64,000 nt of DNA, from NCBI GenBank assembly GCA_963828215.1, contig CAWHFO010000060.1:372001-436000 (forward strand), written 5' to 3'. The first letter of the stretch is position 1; every line of letters starts with the position of its first letter. The notes beneath the pieces were generated by a model. The model saw nothing but the letters and a program-made list of their open reading frames with translations, searched no databases and was not told the DNA's origin. The stretch comes from CAVTJL01 sp963828215 (GTDB lineage: Bacteria > Pseudomonadota > Alphaproteobacteria > Geminicoccales > Geminicoccaceae). The translations under genes were made by a program, and so were the position numbers. Below are positions 16,853 through 26,010 of the stretch, piece after piece.

Positions 16853-17854
16853 CTACTGCCGGGCCTCGGCCATGCAGCAGGCGATCTCGAAGGCGCGGAT
16901 GGTGGGCACGAGGTTGGCGATGCCCTTGCCGGCGATGTCGTAGGCGGTGCCGTGGGCGGGGGTGGTGATCGGCATCGGCAGGCCGCCCAGGACCGTGACG
17001 CCGGTATCGAAGCCCAGGAGCTTGAACGCGATCTGGCCCTGGTCGTGATACATGGTGAGGACCGCGTCGAAGTCGCCGCGCCTGGCGCGCAGGAAGACCG
17101 TGTCGGAGGGGAAGGGCCCCTCGACCGCGAGGCCTTTTTTCTGTGCCGTCCGGACGGCCGGGGCGATGATGTCCATGTCCTCGCGGCCGAAGGCGCCGCC
17201 GTCGCCGGCATGGGGGTTGAGCGCCGCCACGGCGACGCGCGGCTTCGCGATGCCGGCCTCGGCCAGGGAGCGGAGGGTCAGCTCGAGGCGCTCGAGGATG
17301 CGCTCCTCGGTGATAAGATCAGAAACCTCGCGGAGCGGGACGTGGGAGGTCACGCGCGCGTTCCAGAGGCCCTCCATGACGTTGAACTCGGCATAGGCGC
17401 CCGGATAGCCCAGATGCTCGGCCGCGAACTTCAGCTCGTCCTCGTAGCCGGGCACGGAGCAGCGGATCGCCTGCTTGTTGAAGGGCACGAAGGTGACGGC
17501 GTCGACCACGCCCGCCTTGGCGAGATCGAGCGCGATCCGGTAGTTGCCGATGGCCGAGCGGCCGCCCGTCTCGCTCACCTCGCCTAGCGGCACCAGGTCC
17601 GGGTCGAGATCGGCCGTGTCGAGCAGCACGATCCGGCCGGCGACGGGCCGGGCCGCCGCCCGGTCGCGCACGATCTCGAGATCGAGCGTGACGCCTGCGG
17701 CCTGCTCGCCGCGCGCCAGGACACGGCGATCGCCGATCACGAGAACTTCGGCTTCGGCCAGCGTCTCCGGGCGGGCCAGGAGCCCTGCCATGAGCTCCGG
17801 GCCGACGCCGGCCGGATCGCCGAGGACGAGGGCGAGCCGAGGCTTTCTGTCCAT
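16853..17854 (-). CDS. pdxA: PdxA-family dehydrogenase (4-hydroxythreonine-4-phosphate dehydrogenase or paralogue)
   Basis: 333 residues. PdxA landmarks: LVLGDPAGVGPELM, FVPFNKQAI (Lys), NPHAGDGGAFGREDMDIIAPAV with the metal-binding His, YHDQGQIAFKLLGFD with the second His, and ITTPAHGTAYDIAGKGIA. In the pyridoxal-phosphate pathway PdxA oxidatively decarboxylates 4-phosphohydroxy-L-threonine, but its usual partner ksgA/surA is absent. Instead it is divergent from a GntR regulator and near a TRAP transporter, the context of PdxA2-type enzymes acting on phosphorylated sugar acids such as 4-phospho-erythronate or threonate. I favour the paralogue. Confidence 0.85.
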   Translation of the reverse strand: MDRKPRLALVLGDPAGVGPELMAGLLARPETLAEAEVLVIGDRRVLARGEQAAGVTLDLEIVRDRAAARPVAGRIVLLDTADLDPDLVPLGEVSETGGRSAIGNYRIALDLAKAGVVDAVTFVPFNKQAIRCSVPGYEDELKFAAEHLGYPGAYAEFNVMEGLWNARVTSHVPLREVSDLITEERILERLELTLRSLAEAGIAKPRVAVAALNPHAGDGGAFGREDMDIIAPAVRTAQKKGLAVEGPFPSDTVFLRARRGDFDAVLTMYHDQGQIAFKLLGFDTGVTVLGGLPMPITTPAHGTAYDIAGKGIANLVPTIRAFEIACCMAEARQ

Positions 17855-17940
17855 CGGTATCAGGTCCTTTCGAGGGTTCGTCGCTTCAAGGGGAGGCCGG
17901 CCCGTGCTATGCCGCCGGTGTTCGGAAAGGAACATCGGTC

Positions 17941-18663
17941 ATGGCCACGGTCACCCAGCTGCGCGTCGCGACGCGCCCGCCGCGCGTCTATCCCGGCTCC
18001 AAGCCCGCGCGCGTGGCCGAGCTGATCCGCGAGATGATCGTCGAGGACCGGCTGCCGCCGGGCACGCCGATCCGCGAGCGGGCCCTGGCCGAGCAGCTCC
18101 AGGTGTCGCGCACCCCGCTCAGGGAGGCGCTCAAGATCCTGACGGCCGAGGGCCTCGTCGAGCACACGCCGCGGCGGGGCGTCGTCGTCGCCAATCCGAG
18201 CGACGAGGAGGTCCGCGAGCTGCTGCAGCTCCTGGGCGTGGTCGAGGCCTATGCGGGCGAGCTCGCCTGCGCCAGCGCCACCGAGGAGGAGATCCGCGAG
18301 ATCAAGGCGCTGCATCTCGAGATGCTGGCCGCCTACACGCGCGGCGACCGGCTGGGCTATTTCAAGCGCAACCAGGACATCCATCTGGCGCTGGTGCGGG
18401 CGACCGGCAACCGGACCCTGATCGACCACCACCGGACCCTGAACGCGCGCGTCTACCGCATCCGCTATGTCTGCAACCTCAAGACCGAGCGGTGGGAGAG
18501 CGCCATCAAGGAGCACGAGGCCATCCTCGAGGCCCTCGGGCGGCGCGACCCGGCCGCCACGGCCGCCCTGCTCAAGACCCATGTGCTCGAGGCCTTCGAG
18601 AAGATGCTGGAGATCCTGGCGGCCGAGCGGGCGTCGGCCGGCGCCGTGCCCACGGCCTCCTGA
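17941..18663 (+). CDS. GntR-family (FadR subfamily) transcriptional regulator
   Basis: 240 residues. Winged helix at residues ~20-90: RVAELIREMIVEDRLPPGTPIRERALAEQLQVSRTPLREALKILTAEGLVEHTPRRGVVV. C-terminal FCD all-helical effector domain from ~95, containing VVEAYAGELACASATEEEIREIKALH and the metal/ligand histidines in NQDIHLALVRATGN and KEHEAILEAL. FCD regulators usually answer to small carboxylic acids. Its divergence from the PdxA-type gene and proximity to the CoA-transferase/TRAP cluster make it the likely local repressor. Confidence 0.9.
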   Translation: MATVTQLRVATRPPRVYPGSKPARVAELIREMIVEDRLPPGTPIRERALAEQLQVSRTPLREALKILTAEGLVEHTPRRGVVVANPSDEEVRELLQLLGVVEAYAGELACASATEEEIREIKALHLEMLAAYTRGDRLGYFKRNQDIHLALVRATGNRTLIDHHRTLNARVYRIRYVCNLKTERWESAIKEHEAILEALGRRDPAATAALLKTHVLEAFEKMLEILAAERASAGAVPTAS

Positions 18664-18687
18664 GACCGAAGCGGCCGCGCGCATCGC

Positions 18688-19905
18688 CTACGCGGCTTCC
18701 GGCACCCGGACGGCGCCCGAGGCGACCAGCGCCTCGATCTCCGCTGCGCCGTAGCCGAGCTCGCCCAGAACCTCGCGGGACTGCTCGCCATAGACCGGGG
18801 CCCCGCGCCGCGGCCCGCCCGGCGTCCTGGACAGCTTGATCGGCAGGCCCAGCGTGCGGACGGGACCGAGCCGGCTGTGCGGCACCTCGACCACCATCTC
18901 CCGCGCCGCCGTCTGCGGGTCGGCGTGCATCTCGTTGATGTCGTAGACGGGGCCGGCCGGAACGCCCGCCCGCTCGAGCAGGGCCAGCCAGTGCGCCGTC
19001 GTTTCTTTCTCGAAGTGCGGGGACAGCGCCCTGTCGAGCTCGGCCAGATGCTCCATCCGGTCCTTGTTCTCGCGGAAGCGCGGGTCGTCCGCGATCTCGG
19101 GCGCCGCCAGGACCTCGAGGAGGCGCCGCCAGGCCGACTGGTTGGCGCCGCCGACGACGAGCCAGCCGTCGGCGGTGGCGAAGGCCTGGTAGGGGGCGCT
19201 CAGGGGGTGCGCGGAGCCCATCGGCCCCGGCGCCACGCCGGTCGCGAGCGCGATCGCCGACTGCCAGTAGGTGTGGATGATGCCGGCCTCGTAGAGCGAC
19301 GTGTCGACGAGCTGGCCCAGGCCCGAGCGGCCGCGCTCGGCCAGGGCGGCCAGGATGCCGATGGCGGCCAGGAGCCCGGCCGTGATGTCGGTCAGCGGCG
19401 CCCCGCACTTGACGGGCGGATCGCCGCGCCGGGTCCCGGTGATGCTCATGATGCCGCTCATCGCCTGGGCGACGAGATCGAAGCCGCCGCGCTCGGCATA
19501 GGGGCCCGTGCGGCCGAACCCCGAGATGGCGCACCAGATCAGCCGCGCATTGCGCGCCCGCGCCGCCTCATAGGTAAAGCCCAGCTTCTCGAGGGTGTCG
19601 CGCCGGTAGTTCTCGACCAGCACGTCGGCCCCGTCGAGCAGCCGCCACAGGACCGCCTTGCCGCCCTCCGACTTGAGGTCGAGGGCGATGCCCCGCTTGT
19701 TGCGGTTCATCATCATGAAGGCGGCCAACTCGCCCTCGATCGTGGGCGGGATGCTGCGCCGCGAATCGTCGCCGCCCGGCACTTTCTCGACTTTCACGAC
19801 GTCGGCGCCGAGATCGGCCAGCATCATCGTGCAGGTCGGCCCCGCCATGACGTGGGTGAGATCGACGACCTTCAGACCCGACAAGGCACCCATCGCCTTC
19901 TCCAT
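18688..19905 (-). CDS. Class III CoA-transferase (CaiB/BaiF family)
   Basis: 405 residues, full length for the family. It starts with LKVVDLTHVMAGPTCTMMLADLGADVVKVEKVPGGDDSR and has the N-terminal Rossmann-like fold. MNRNKRGIALDLKSEGG follows, then GGFDLVAQAMSGIMSITG with the catalytic aspartate in GAPLTDITAGL. These enzymes move CoA between organic acids. The ATG overlaps the stop of the enoyl-CoA hydratase gene upstream, so the two are translationally coupled. Expected role: activation of the imported acid, with the hydratase acting next. Confidence 0.9.
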   Translation of the reverse strand: MEKAMGALSGLKVVDLTHVMAGPTCTMMLADLGADVVKVEKVPGGDDSRRSIPPTIEGELAAFMMMNRNKRGIALDLKSEGGKAVLWRLLDGADVLVENYRRDTLEKLGFTYEAARARNARLIWCAISGFGRTGPYAERGGFDLVAQAMSGIMSITGTRRGDPPVKCGAPLTDITAGLLAAIGILAALAERGRSGLGQLVDTSLYEAGIIHTYWQSAIALATGVAPGPMGSAHPLSAPYQAFATADGWLVVGGANQSAWRRLLEVLAAPEIADDPRFRENKDRMEHLAELDRALSPHFEKETTAHWLALLERAGVPAGPVYDINEMHADPQTAAREMVVEVPHSRLGPVRTLGLPIKLSRTPGGPRRGAPVYGEQSREVLGELGYGAAEIEALVASGAVRVPEAA

Positions 19906-20691
19906 CAGCGCCCCTCGAACACCGGCTTTTTCTCTTTCGCGAGGAAGGCCCGGTAGCCAGTGGCGAAGTCCTCGGTGCCGAAGCAGTGGTAGCTCTCGTC
20001 CTCCTCCTCGGCGCTCGAGCGGCCGGGGATCCATGAGACGATTGGCGAACTTCTTGTGCCAGCGGGCCACGAGCGGGGCGCCCTCGGCGATCCGCCGGGC
20101 CGAGGCGAGCCCGGCCGAGGCGACCTCGCCGTCCGCCACGACGCGGTTGACGAGCCCCATGCGCAGGGCCTCGGCGGCACCCACCAGCTCGCCCTCGAGC
20201 AGGATCTGCAGCGCGTTCGCCCTGCCGATCAGCTGGATGAGGCCGCGCATCTCGGAATAGGCGACGACGAGGCCCAGCCGCTTGACCGGGATGCCGAAGC
20301 GCGAGCCCAGGCCGCAGATGCGGAGATCGGCGCAGGCGGCGAGCTCGAGCCCGCCGCCGACACAGAGCCCTTCGATGGCCGCCACCACCGGGTGGCGGCA
20401 GGCGCGGATGGCCTCGAGCGCCGCGTGGGTCCGCCCGGCGTAGGCGCGCGCCTTCTCGACCGTGCTCCGGTTACCCTCGAACTCGGAGATGTCGGCGCCG
20501 GCGCCGAACGCCTTGCCGCCGGCGCCGGTGAGGATCACGCAGCGCAGCCGCTCGTCGGCGTCGAGCTCCCGCATCAGCGCCGCCATGGCGTCCCACATGG
20601 CGTTGCTCATGGCGTTGAGGCGTTCCTGGTGGTCGATCACGACCCGGACGATGCCGGGCTCCTGATCCTCGCGATGGATGCTGCCGGCCAT
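19905..20691 (-). CDS. Enoyl-CoA hydratase/isomerase (one frameshift)
   Basis: About 262 residues in the crotonase fold. Visible: VRVVIDHQERLNAMS, the oxyanion segment GKAFGAGADISEFEG, and the second oxyanion helix IEGLCVGGGLELAACADLRICG. An indel near 20015 (one extra base in CTCGAGCGCC) separates the last ~35 residues, EEEDESYHCFGTEDFATGYRAFLAKEKKPVF, which are the normal C-terminal part. The catalytic Glu region reads GRANALQILLEGELVGAAEALRMGLVNRV, so E in LEGE may serve. Cluster position suggests beta-oxidation-like hydration of the acyl-CoA. Confidence 0.85.
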
Positions 20692-20707
20692 ACTGATAAA
20701 AGGCCTC

Positions 20708-21991
20708 CTAGCCGTAGAAGAGATGGACGAGACCGAGCGAGACGATCGGGACGTAGGTCACGAGGAGGAGCACGACGAGCAGCACGGCCACGAACCACAC
20801 ATTGACCCGGCTGACCTCCCAGATGTCGGCCTTGGCGATCGAGCAGCAGGTGACGAGCACGCTCGCGACCGGCGGCGTCTGCTGGCCGATGGCGATGTTG
20901 AGCGTCACGATGAGCCCGAAATGGATCGGGTCGATGCCCAGCGCGTTCACGATCGGCATGACGATCGGCACGACCAGGATGATGGCCGCGGCCCCGTGCA
21001 GGAAAAAGCCCAGGATGAAGAAGAAGACGTTGAAGAGCGCCAGGACCAGGTAGGTGTTGTGGGTCAGGCCGATGATCGACTGGCTCAGCAGCTGGGGGAT
21101 GCGCTGCTCGGTCAGGTACTGGCCCAGGAGCGCCGAGGTCGCGATCAGGAGCATCACGACCGCGGTCTGCACGGCTCCGTCCCTGAGGGCGTGCCAGATG
21201 TCGACGAGCGACAGCTCGCGGTAGGCGATGCCGCCGACCAGCAGGGCGGCCCCGACGGCGAGCGCTGCCCCCTCGGTCGCGGTCACGAAGCCGCCGAAGA
21301 TGCCGCCCAGGATGATGACCGGCAGCAGGAACGCCCAGAACGCCTCCTTGAAGGTCGTCCAGATGCGGCGAATCCGAAAGGCCTCCTCGACCGGGTAGCC
21401 GCGCAGCACGGCGAACCCGTAGGCCAAGGCCATCATCAGGAGCCCGCCCAGGATGCCGGGCACGATGCCGGCGACGAACAGCTTCACGACCGAGGTGTCG
21501 GCCATGACGGCATAGAGGATCATGGGGATGGAGGGCGGGATGATGACGGCGAGCGAGGCGGCCGAGGAGGTGACGGCGGCCGTGAAGGGGCGGGGATAGC
21601 CGCGACGCTGCATGGCCGGCATGATGATGGTGCCCAGCGCCGCCACGTCGGCCACCGCCGAGCCCGAGATCTCGGCGAAGAACATCGAGGCCAGGATGTT
21701 GACCATGGCGAGGCCGCCGCGCACGAAGCCCACCAGGGACGAGGCGAAGGCGATGAGGCGGCGCGAGATGCCGCTCGTGTTCATGATGGCGCCGGCCAGC
21801 ACGAAGAGCGGGATCGCGAGCAGGGGGAAGCTCGTGGCGCCGGTGAAGAGGGTCACGGCGGCCGAGAGCATGGAATCGGCACCCTTGGCCCACCAGGTGG
21901 CGCCCAGCGCCACAATGCCCAGCGCCAGGGCGATCGGCACGTCGATCGCGACCAGGAGGATCATGCCGAGGAAGAGGCCGAGCGTGATCAC
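20708..21991 (-). CDS. TRAP transporter large permease subunit (DctM type)
   Basis: 427 residues with about 12 transmembrane helices. Family signatures are FAEISGSAVADVAALGTIIMPAM, IIPPSIPMILYAVMADTS and a C-terminal IAIGQQTPPVASVLVTC. It is a Na+-driven secondary transporter subunit in the inner membrane. Start overlaps the small subunit's stop by 4 nt. Sits between the hydratase and DctQ genes on one strand. Confidence 0.93.
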   Translation of the reverse strand: MITLGLFLGMILLVAIDVPIALALGIVALGATWWAKGADSMLSAAVTLFTGATSFPLLAIPLFVLAGAIMNTSGISRRLIAFASSLVGFVRGGLAMVNILASMFFAEISGSAVADVAALGTIIMPAMQRRGYPRPFTAAVTSSAASLAVIIPPSIPMILYAVMADTSVVKLFVAGIVPGILGGLLMMALAYGFAVLRGYPVEEAFRIRRIWTTFKEAFWAFLLPVIILGGIFGGFVTATEGAALAVGAALLVGGIAYRELSLVDIWHALRDGAVQTAVVMLLIATSALLGQYLTEQRIPQLLSQSIIGLTHNTYLVLALFNVFFFILGFFLHGAAAIILVVPIVMPIVNALGIDPIHFGLIVTLNIAIGQQTPPVASVLVTCCSIAKADIWEVSRVNVWFVAVLLVVLLLVTYVPIVSLGLVHLFYG

Positions 21992-22602
21992 GGCACGATC
22001 TCCCCGACCTCGTGGCCGCCCGGCGGCAGGCCGCGCAGCGCCTCGTCGATCCGCTCGGGCAGGGTCAGCAGCTCGGCCAGGATGAAGAGGGCGGCACCGA
22101 CCGGGATCACGGACTGGGTGAGGCTCACGGGGACCCAGGGCAGCGAGACCAGCGTGTCGCCCTGGAGGACAACGACAACCTGGTAGCCGTACCAGGCGAC
22201 GAGCCCGAGAAAGCCGAGAACGAGGACCTCGCCGACCAGCAGGGCCAGCAGCCGCGGGACGGTCGGCATGGCGGCGACGAGGCTCGGGAAGCCCAGATGG
22301 CCGCGCTTCAGGGCCGCGAGGCAGGAGCCGTAATAGGTGACCCAGGCGAGCCCCACCGACGCGACCTCGTCCGACCAGGCGATGGGCGAGCCGAGCGAGC
22401 GGAAGATCGCGGCCGCCAGCACCAGGACCGCGAGCCCGGCCATCAGCAGCACGCAGACGAGGGTCAGGACATGCTCGAGCCCGGCCCGCAGCGGGGCCAC
22501 GGAACGCAGCAGGGCCGGGCGCAGGCCCGCCTCGGCCTCCGCCGCCACCTGCCGCGCGACCGTGCCCAAGGGATCAGCAGCTCTTGGCCAGCGCCAGCGC
22601 AT
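21988..22602 (-). CDS. TRAP transporter small permease subunit (DctQ type)
   Basis: About 204 residues with four transmembrane helices (LTLVCVLLMAGLAVLVLAAAIF, VGLAWVTYYGSCLAAL, LLALLVGEVLVLGFLGLVAWYGYQVVV, PVSLTQSVIPVGAALFILAELL). The motif SDEVASVGLAWVTYYGSCLAALKRGHLG is diagnostic. The ATG at 22602 lies inside the end of the binding-protein gene; a later GTG is possible, so the N-terminus is uncertain. Confidence 0.85.
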   Translation of the reverse strand: MRWRWPRAADPLGTVARQVAAEAEAGLRPALLRSVAPLRAGLEHVLTLVCVLLMAGLAVLVLAAAIFRSLGSPIAWSDEVASVGLAWVTYYGSCLAALKRGHLGFPSLVAAMPTVPRLLALLVGEVLVLGFLGLVAWYGYQVVVVLQGDTLVSLPWVPVSLTQSVIPVGAALFILAELLTLPERIDEALRGLPPGGHEVGEIVP

Positions 22603-23582
22603 GCTCGACGAGGTCGCCGCCGGTCGGCACCTCCTTGGCGAAGGCGTCGTAGACCGGCTTGCTGGCGGCGACGAAGGAGTCGCGATCCGCGGCGTTGAAG
22701 GCCATGCCCGCGTCGATGAGCTTCTTCTTCACCTCGTTGTCGAGGGAGGCCGCCTTCTCGTAGGTCCAGGGCTGGACCGCAGCACCCTCCTCGAGCAGCA
22801 CCTTCTGCACGTTCTCCGGATAGCCCTTGAACTTGCCGAGGCTCGCGGTCGGGAAGGAGGGCGTGTAGGTGTGGTTCGTCTCGGTGAGGTACTTCTGCAC
22901 CTCCTGGAATTTCCCCGCCCAGATGTTGACGTAGGGGTTCTCCTGGCCGTCGACGACGCCGGTCTGGAGGGCGACGAACAGCTCCGAGAACGCCATCGGC
23001 ACGGGTGCGGCGCCGTAGGCCTCGAACATCCGGGCCCGCCAGATGCCCTCGGGGATGCGGATCTTCAGGCCCTTGAGGTCGGCCGGCGTGTCGATCGGGC
23101 GCTTGCTGTTGCGTGACCTGCCGGAAGCCGTTCTCCCAGACGCCCAGCAGCCTGTAGCCCTTGGCCTCGAGCTTGGGGGCGAGCGTCGGCCAGACGATCT
23201 CCTTGGCGATGCACGCCATGTGGGCCCGGCTCTTGACGAGATAGGGCATGTCGAAGAGGCCGAACTCGGGCACCACGCTCGAGAGGATGGTCGAGGGCTG
23301 CGAGATGTCCTGCGTGCCGAGCTTGAGCTTCTGCAGCATCTCCTTGTCGCTGCCGAGCTGGCCCGAATGGTAGAGCACCATCTGGCCGTAGTCGCCGAGC
23401 CTGGCGTTGACCCGCTTCACATACTCCTCGGCGGAGAGATATTGCAGGCCGCCGGGCGGGTTGGTCGTGCCGAACTGCAGCTCGGCGGCCCAGGCCTTCC
23501 CGGCACCCAGGAGAAGGGTGCTGCCGGCCATCGCCCCGGTCATCGCCCCCGTCAGCGCCAACGCCTGTCGCCTCGTCGTCAT
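22574..23582 (-). CDS. TRAP transporter substrate-binding protein (DctP type, one frameshift)
   Basis: About 335 residues. N-terminus MTTRRQALALTGAMTGAMAG is a Tat/Sec-type signal. The mature part has YSAEEYVKRVNARLGDYGQMVLYHSGQLGSDKEMLQKLKLGTQDIS and, after an indel near 23112 (extra C in CGCAACAGCAAG), the DctP core VALQTGVVDGQENPYVNIWAGKFQEVQKYLTETNHTY. The conserved Arg that binds the substrate carboxylate lies in the GIWRARMFEAYG segment region. Substrate: an organic acid. Closely linked to a CoA-transferase, so it feeds that pathway. Confidence 0.88.
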
Positions 23583-23708
23583 CGCCAGCACTCCCCGTTT
23601 TCTGTCCAGCCTGGGCTTATGGCCGCCTCTTGGCATGCCACGAGGCCGGGTGTCAACCGCGCGACAGCAGCCGGCCGCTCGGCTTGGTATGCCATAGAGC
23701 CGAGCACG

Positions 23709-24596
23709 CTAGTCGGACTGTTCGCCGTAAAGCCGCGCGATCGAGGCGGAATCGGCCATCTCGTTGCCCTGGGCGACATAGGCGGCATACCGCGCTATCG
23801 CCGTCTCGACGACCGGCAGCGAAAGCCCGAGGCCATTGGCGAAGGCCTTCACATTCTTCAGGTCCTTGTCGAGCTGGCGGGCATAGGAGCGGGGCGGCTC
23901 GAAGTCCCGGGCCTGCATCTGCGGGTAGATCCGCTGCAAGACGCTGCTGTCGGCGTGGCCGCCGGCGAGGCAGGCCGGCAGCTTCGCGGCATCCAGCCCG
24001 GCCGCCTCGGCCAGGGCCAGCGCCTCGGCCATCAGTACGTAGCCGGCACCCACGATCGCCTGGTTCAGGATTTTCGTCGTTTGCCCGGCGCCGAGCGGGC
24101 CCATGCGGGTGACGTTGGCGGCGAGGTCGGCCAGCACCGGCGCCGCCCGCTCGAGGTCGGCGGGGTCACCGCCCGCCATTATCGTCAGGGTCCCGGCACG
24201 TGCCGCCTGCGGCCCGCCCGAGACCGGCGCGTCGACCCAGCGCATGCCGTTCCGGGCGGCGAGCCGACCGGCGAGGTCCCGGGTCGTGTCGGGGTCGATG
24301 GTGGACATGTCGACAAGGAGCTCGGCGCCGCCCCGGGCCTCGGCGAGGCCGCCCGGCCCGAGGCAGCAGCGCTCGACCGCCGGGCCGTCGAGGACGCACA
24401 TGAGGACGATGTCGGAGGCGGCGGCCACCTCGGCCGGGCTGCTCTTCGCCACCGCCCCCGCCGGCTCGACAATGGCAAAACGCTCGGGCTCGAGGTTCCA
24501 GACGGCCACCTCCCAGCCGCGCCCCAGAAGCCGCAGCACCGCCTCTGACCCCATGATGCCGATACCGATGAAGCCCAGCCCGGGTCTGTCGGTCAT
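23709..24596 (-). CDS. 3-hydroxyisobutyrate/tartronate-semialdehyde-type beta-hydroxyacid dehydrogenase
   Basis: 295 residues. NAD(P) motif LGFIGIGIMG, substrate-binding DAPVSGGPQAARAGTLTIMAGG, and the catalytic lysine in GAGQTTKILNQAIVGA, followed by the all-helical C-domain. This family oxidises 3-hydroxy acids such as 3-hydroxyisobutyrate, glycerate/tartronate semialdehyde or L-threonate. Positioned 126 nt upstream of the dctP gene on the same strand, so probably first in the same operon. Confidence 0.9.
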   Translation of the reverse strand: MTDRPGLGFIGIGIMGSEAVLRLLGRGWEVAVWNLEPERFAIVEPAGAVAKSSPAEVAAASDIVLMCVLDGPAVERCCLGPGGLAEARGGAELLVDMSTIDPDTTRDLAGRLAARNGMRWVDAPVSGGPQAARAGTLTIMAGGDPADLERAAPVLADLAANVTRMGPLGAGQTTKILNQAIVGAGYVLMAEALALAEAAGLDAAKLPACLAGGHADSSVLQRIYPQMQARDFEPPRSYARQLDKDLKNVKAFANGLGLSLPVVETAIARYAAYVAQGNEMADSASIARLYGEQSD

Positions 24597-24725
24597 CGCA
24601 CCTTCCCCTCCCCGTTGGCTGGCTCCTTCGGATCAAGTGGCGCGCAGCCTGCCGCCGGCCACCCCCGCCGGGGGCGGACGGTGCCGGCCTTGCCGAGGGT
24701 CGGCCCCCCGTCTAGCAAGGCCGCC

Positions 24726-25426
24726 ATGGCCCGGACCGCTGCCAGAGCCCGCCCGACCCGCCGTCGCGCCGTCTGGCGCTGGCTCGGGCGGAGCTTCTTC
24801 TCGTGCTGCTCCTCGGGCCGGCGCTGCTCATTCTCCTTTTCCGCTTCGTGCCCCCTCTCGTCACCCCGCTGATGCTGGTCCGCCTGGCCGAGGGCTACGG
24901 GCTCGAGCGCCATTGGGTGCCCCTGCCCGAGATCTCCGTCCATCTCAGGGACGCCGTCGTGGCCTCCGAGGACAATTTTTTCTGCGAGCACTGGGGTTTC
25001 GACACGGCCGCGCTCGAGGGCCAGATCCGGGCGGCCCTGGACGGCGAGCGGCCGCGCGGCGCCAGCACCATCACCCAGCAGACCGCCAAGAACGTCTTTC
25101 TGTGGCCGGGCCGCGACCCCGTCCGCAAGCTGCTCGAGGCGTGGCTCGCGCCGCAGCTCGAGCTTTTCTGGGGCAAGCGGCGCATCATCGAGGTCTATCT
25201 CAACGTGATCGAGCTCGGCCCCGGCATCTACGGCGCCGAGGCCGCGGCCCGGCACTGGTACGGCAAGCCCGCCCGGGCGCTGAGCGAAGGAGAGGCCGGG
25301 CGCCTCGCGGCCATCCTCCCGGCCCCGCTCGACTGGAAGCCCGGCAGCGCCGCGATCGGCCGCCGGGCGTCGGTGCTGGAGCAGCGCATCGACCAGCTCG
25401 GGCCGATGCTGGCCTGCGTCCGGTGA
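24726..25426 (+). CDS. mtgA: Monofunctional peptidoglycan glycosyltransferase MtgA (one frameshift)
   Basis: About 233 residues. A short basic cytosolic N-terminus and one transmembrane helix (LLLVLLLGPALLILLF, reached after an indel near 24790) precede the GT51 domain. Visible motifs: AVVASEDNFFCEHWGFD with the catalytic Glu, RPRGASTITQQTAKNVFLWPGRD, and WGKRRIIEVYLNVIELGPGIYGAEAAARHWYGK. It polymerises lipid II glycan strands at the inner membrane. Position next to the cobalamin riboswitch is coincidental. Confidence 0.9.
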
Positions 25427-25451
25427 GCGGGTTTGCCAAGCCGCCCCCGGC

Positions 25452-25634
25452 GGTGCCATAAGGAAGGGGCGACGGCTCCCCGGTCAGGGGATGAAAAGGG
25501 AATCCGGTGAGGCCTCGGCCGATGCCGGAGCTGCCCCCGCAACTGTAGGCGGCGAGCCTCGATCCTTCGGCCACTGGGCATTGCCCGGGAAGGCGGATCG
25601 GGCCCAGACCCGCGAGCCAGGAGACCTGCCGTCG
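25452..25634 (+). ncRNA. Cobalamin (AdoCbl) riboswitch
   Basis: All hallmarks are present in order: 5' GGTGCC, then ATGAAAAGGGAATCCGGTGA, the core GAGCTGCCCCCGCAACTGTA, GGCGAGCCTC, GCCACTGGGCATTGCCCGGGAAGG and the B12 box GCGAGCCAGGAGACCTGCC at 25612-25630. It lies 25 nt after mtgA and 50 nt before the next ATG, so it controls the following two genes. High cobalamin should shut expression down. Confidence 0.97.
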
Positions 25635-25684
25635 CATCCGATCAACCCAAAGAGCCGGGCGGGGTGCACCGGCGGAGGATGCGC

Positions 25685-26005
25685 ATGCTGACCCTGGTTC
25701 CCTCTCCCTCTCCCCAGATCTTTCCTCTGTCCGTCGAGCGGTGCGATCCCGAGGCCATGGTCAAGGGCGCCCTGGCCGAGCCCGGCGACGGGCAGGCCGA
25801 GGATCTCTTCGTCGCCTGGGTGCTGCGCCTGCCGGTCGAGATCGACGCCGCCGACGCCGCCACCGTGCTGCTCCACGCCTACCGTGACCTGCCGCGCCGG
25901 GGCGGCCTCGGCCGGCGGGTCAGCGCCCTCCTGCGCGAGGCCCAGGCCTATCCGCGCGAGCGCCTGGCCGACCTGCCCCGCCCCCGCCGCCCCCACAGGA
26001 TCTGA
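25685..26005 (+). CDS. Small unknown protein under cobalamin-riboswitch control
   Basis: 106 residues starting MLTLVPSPSPQIFPL; GGCGGAGG lies 6 nt upstream and decides this start over an ATG six bases earlier. The middle (AEDLFVAWVLRLPVEIDAADAATVLLHAYRD) is amphipathic and probably two helices flanking a strand; the tail is Pro/Arg rich. No metal-binding motif or transmembrane segment. It is the first gene after the riboswitch and stops 6 nt before cobW, so it is very likely a B12- or cobalt-linked protein. I do not recognise a family. Confidence 0.75.
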   Translation: MLTLVPSPSPQIFPLSVERCDPEAMVKGALAEPGDGQAEDLFVAWVLRLPVEIDAADAATVLLHAYRDLPRRGGLGRRVSALLREAQAYPRERLADLPRPRRPHRI

Positions 26006-26010
26006 CCCCC

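Noticed and set aside
20678..22186. 502-residue plus-strand frame full of His/Asp/Glu/Gln (DERDDRDVGHEEEHDEQHG)
   Set aside because: Exact antisense of the TRAP permease genes. Such His/Asp/Glu-rich text is what a hydrophobic protein gene gives on the other strand.
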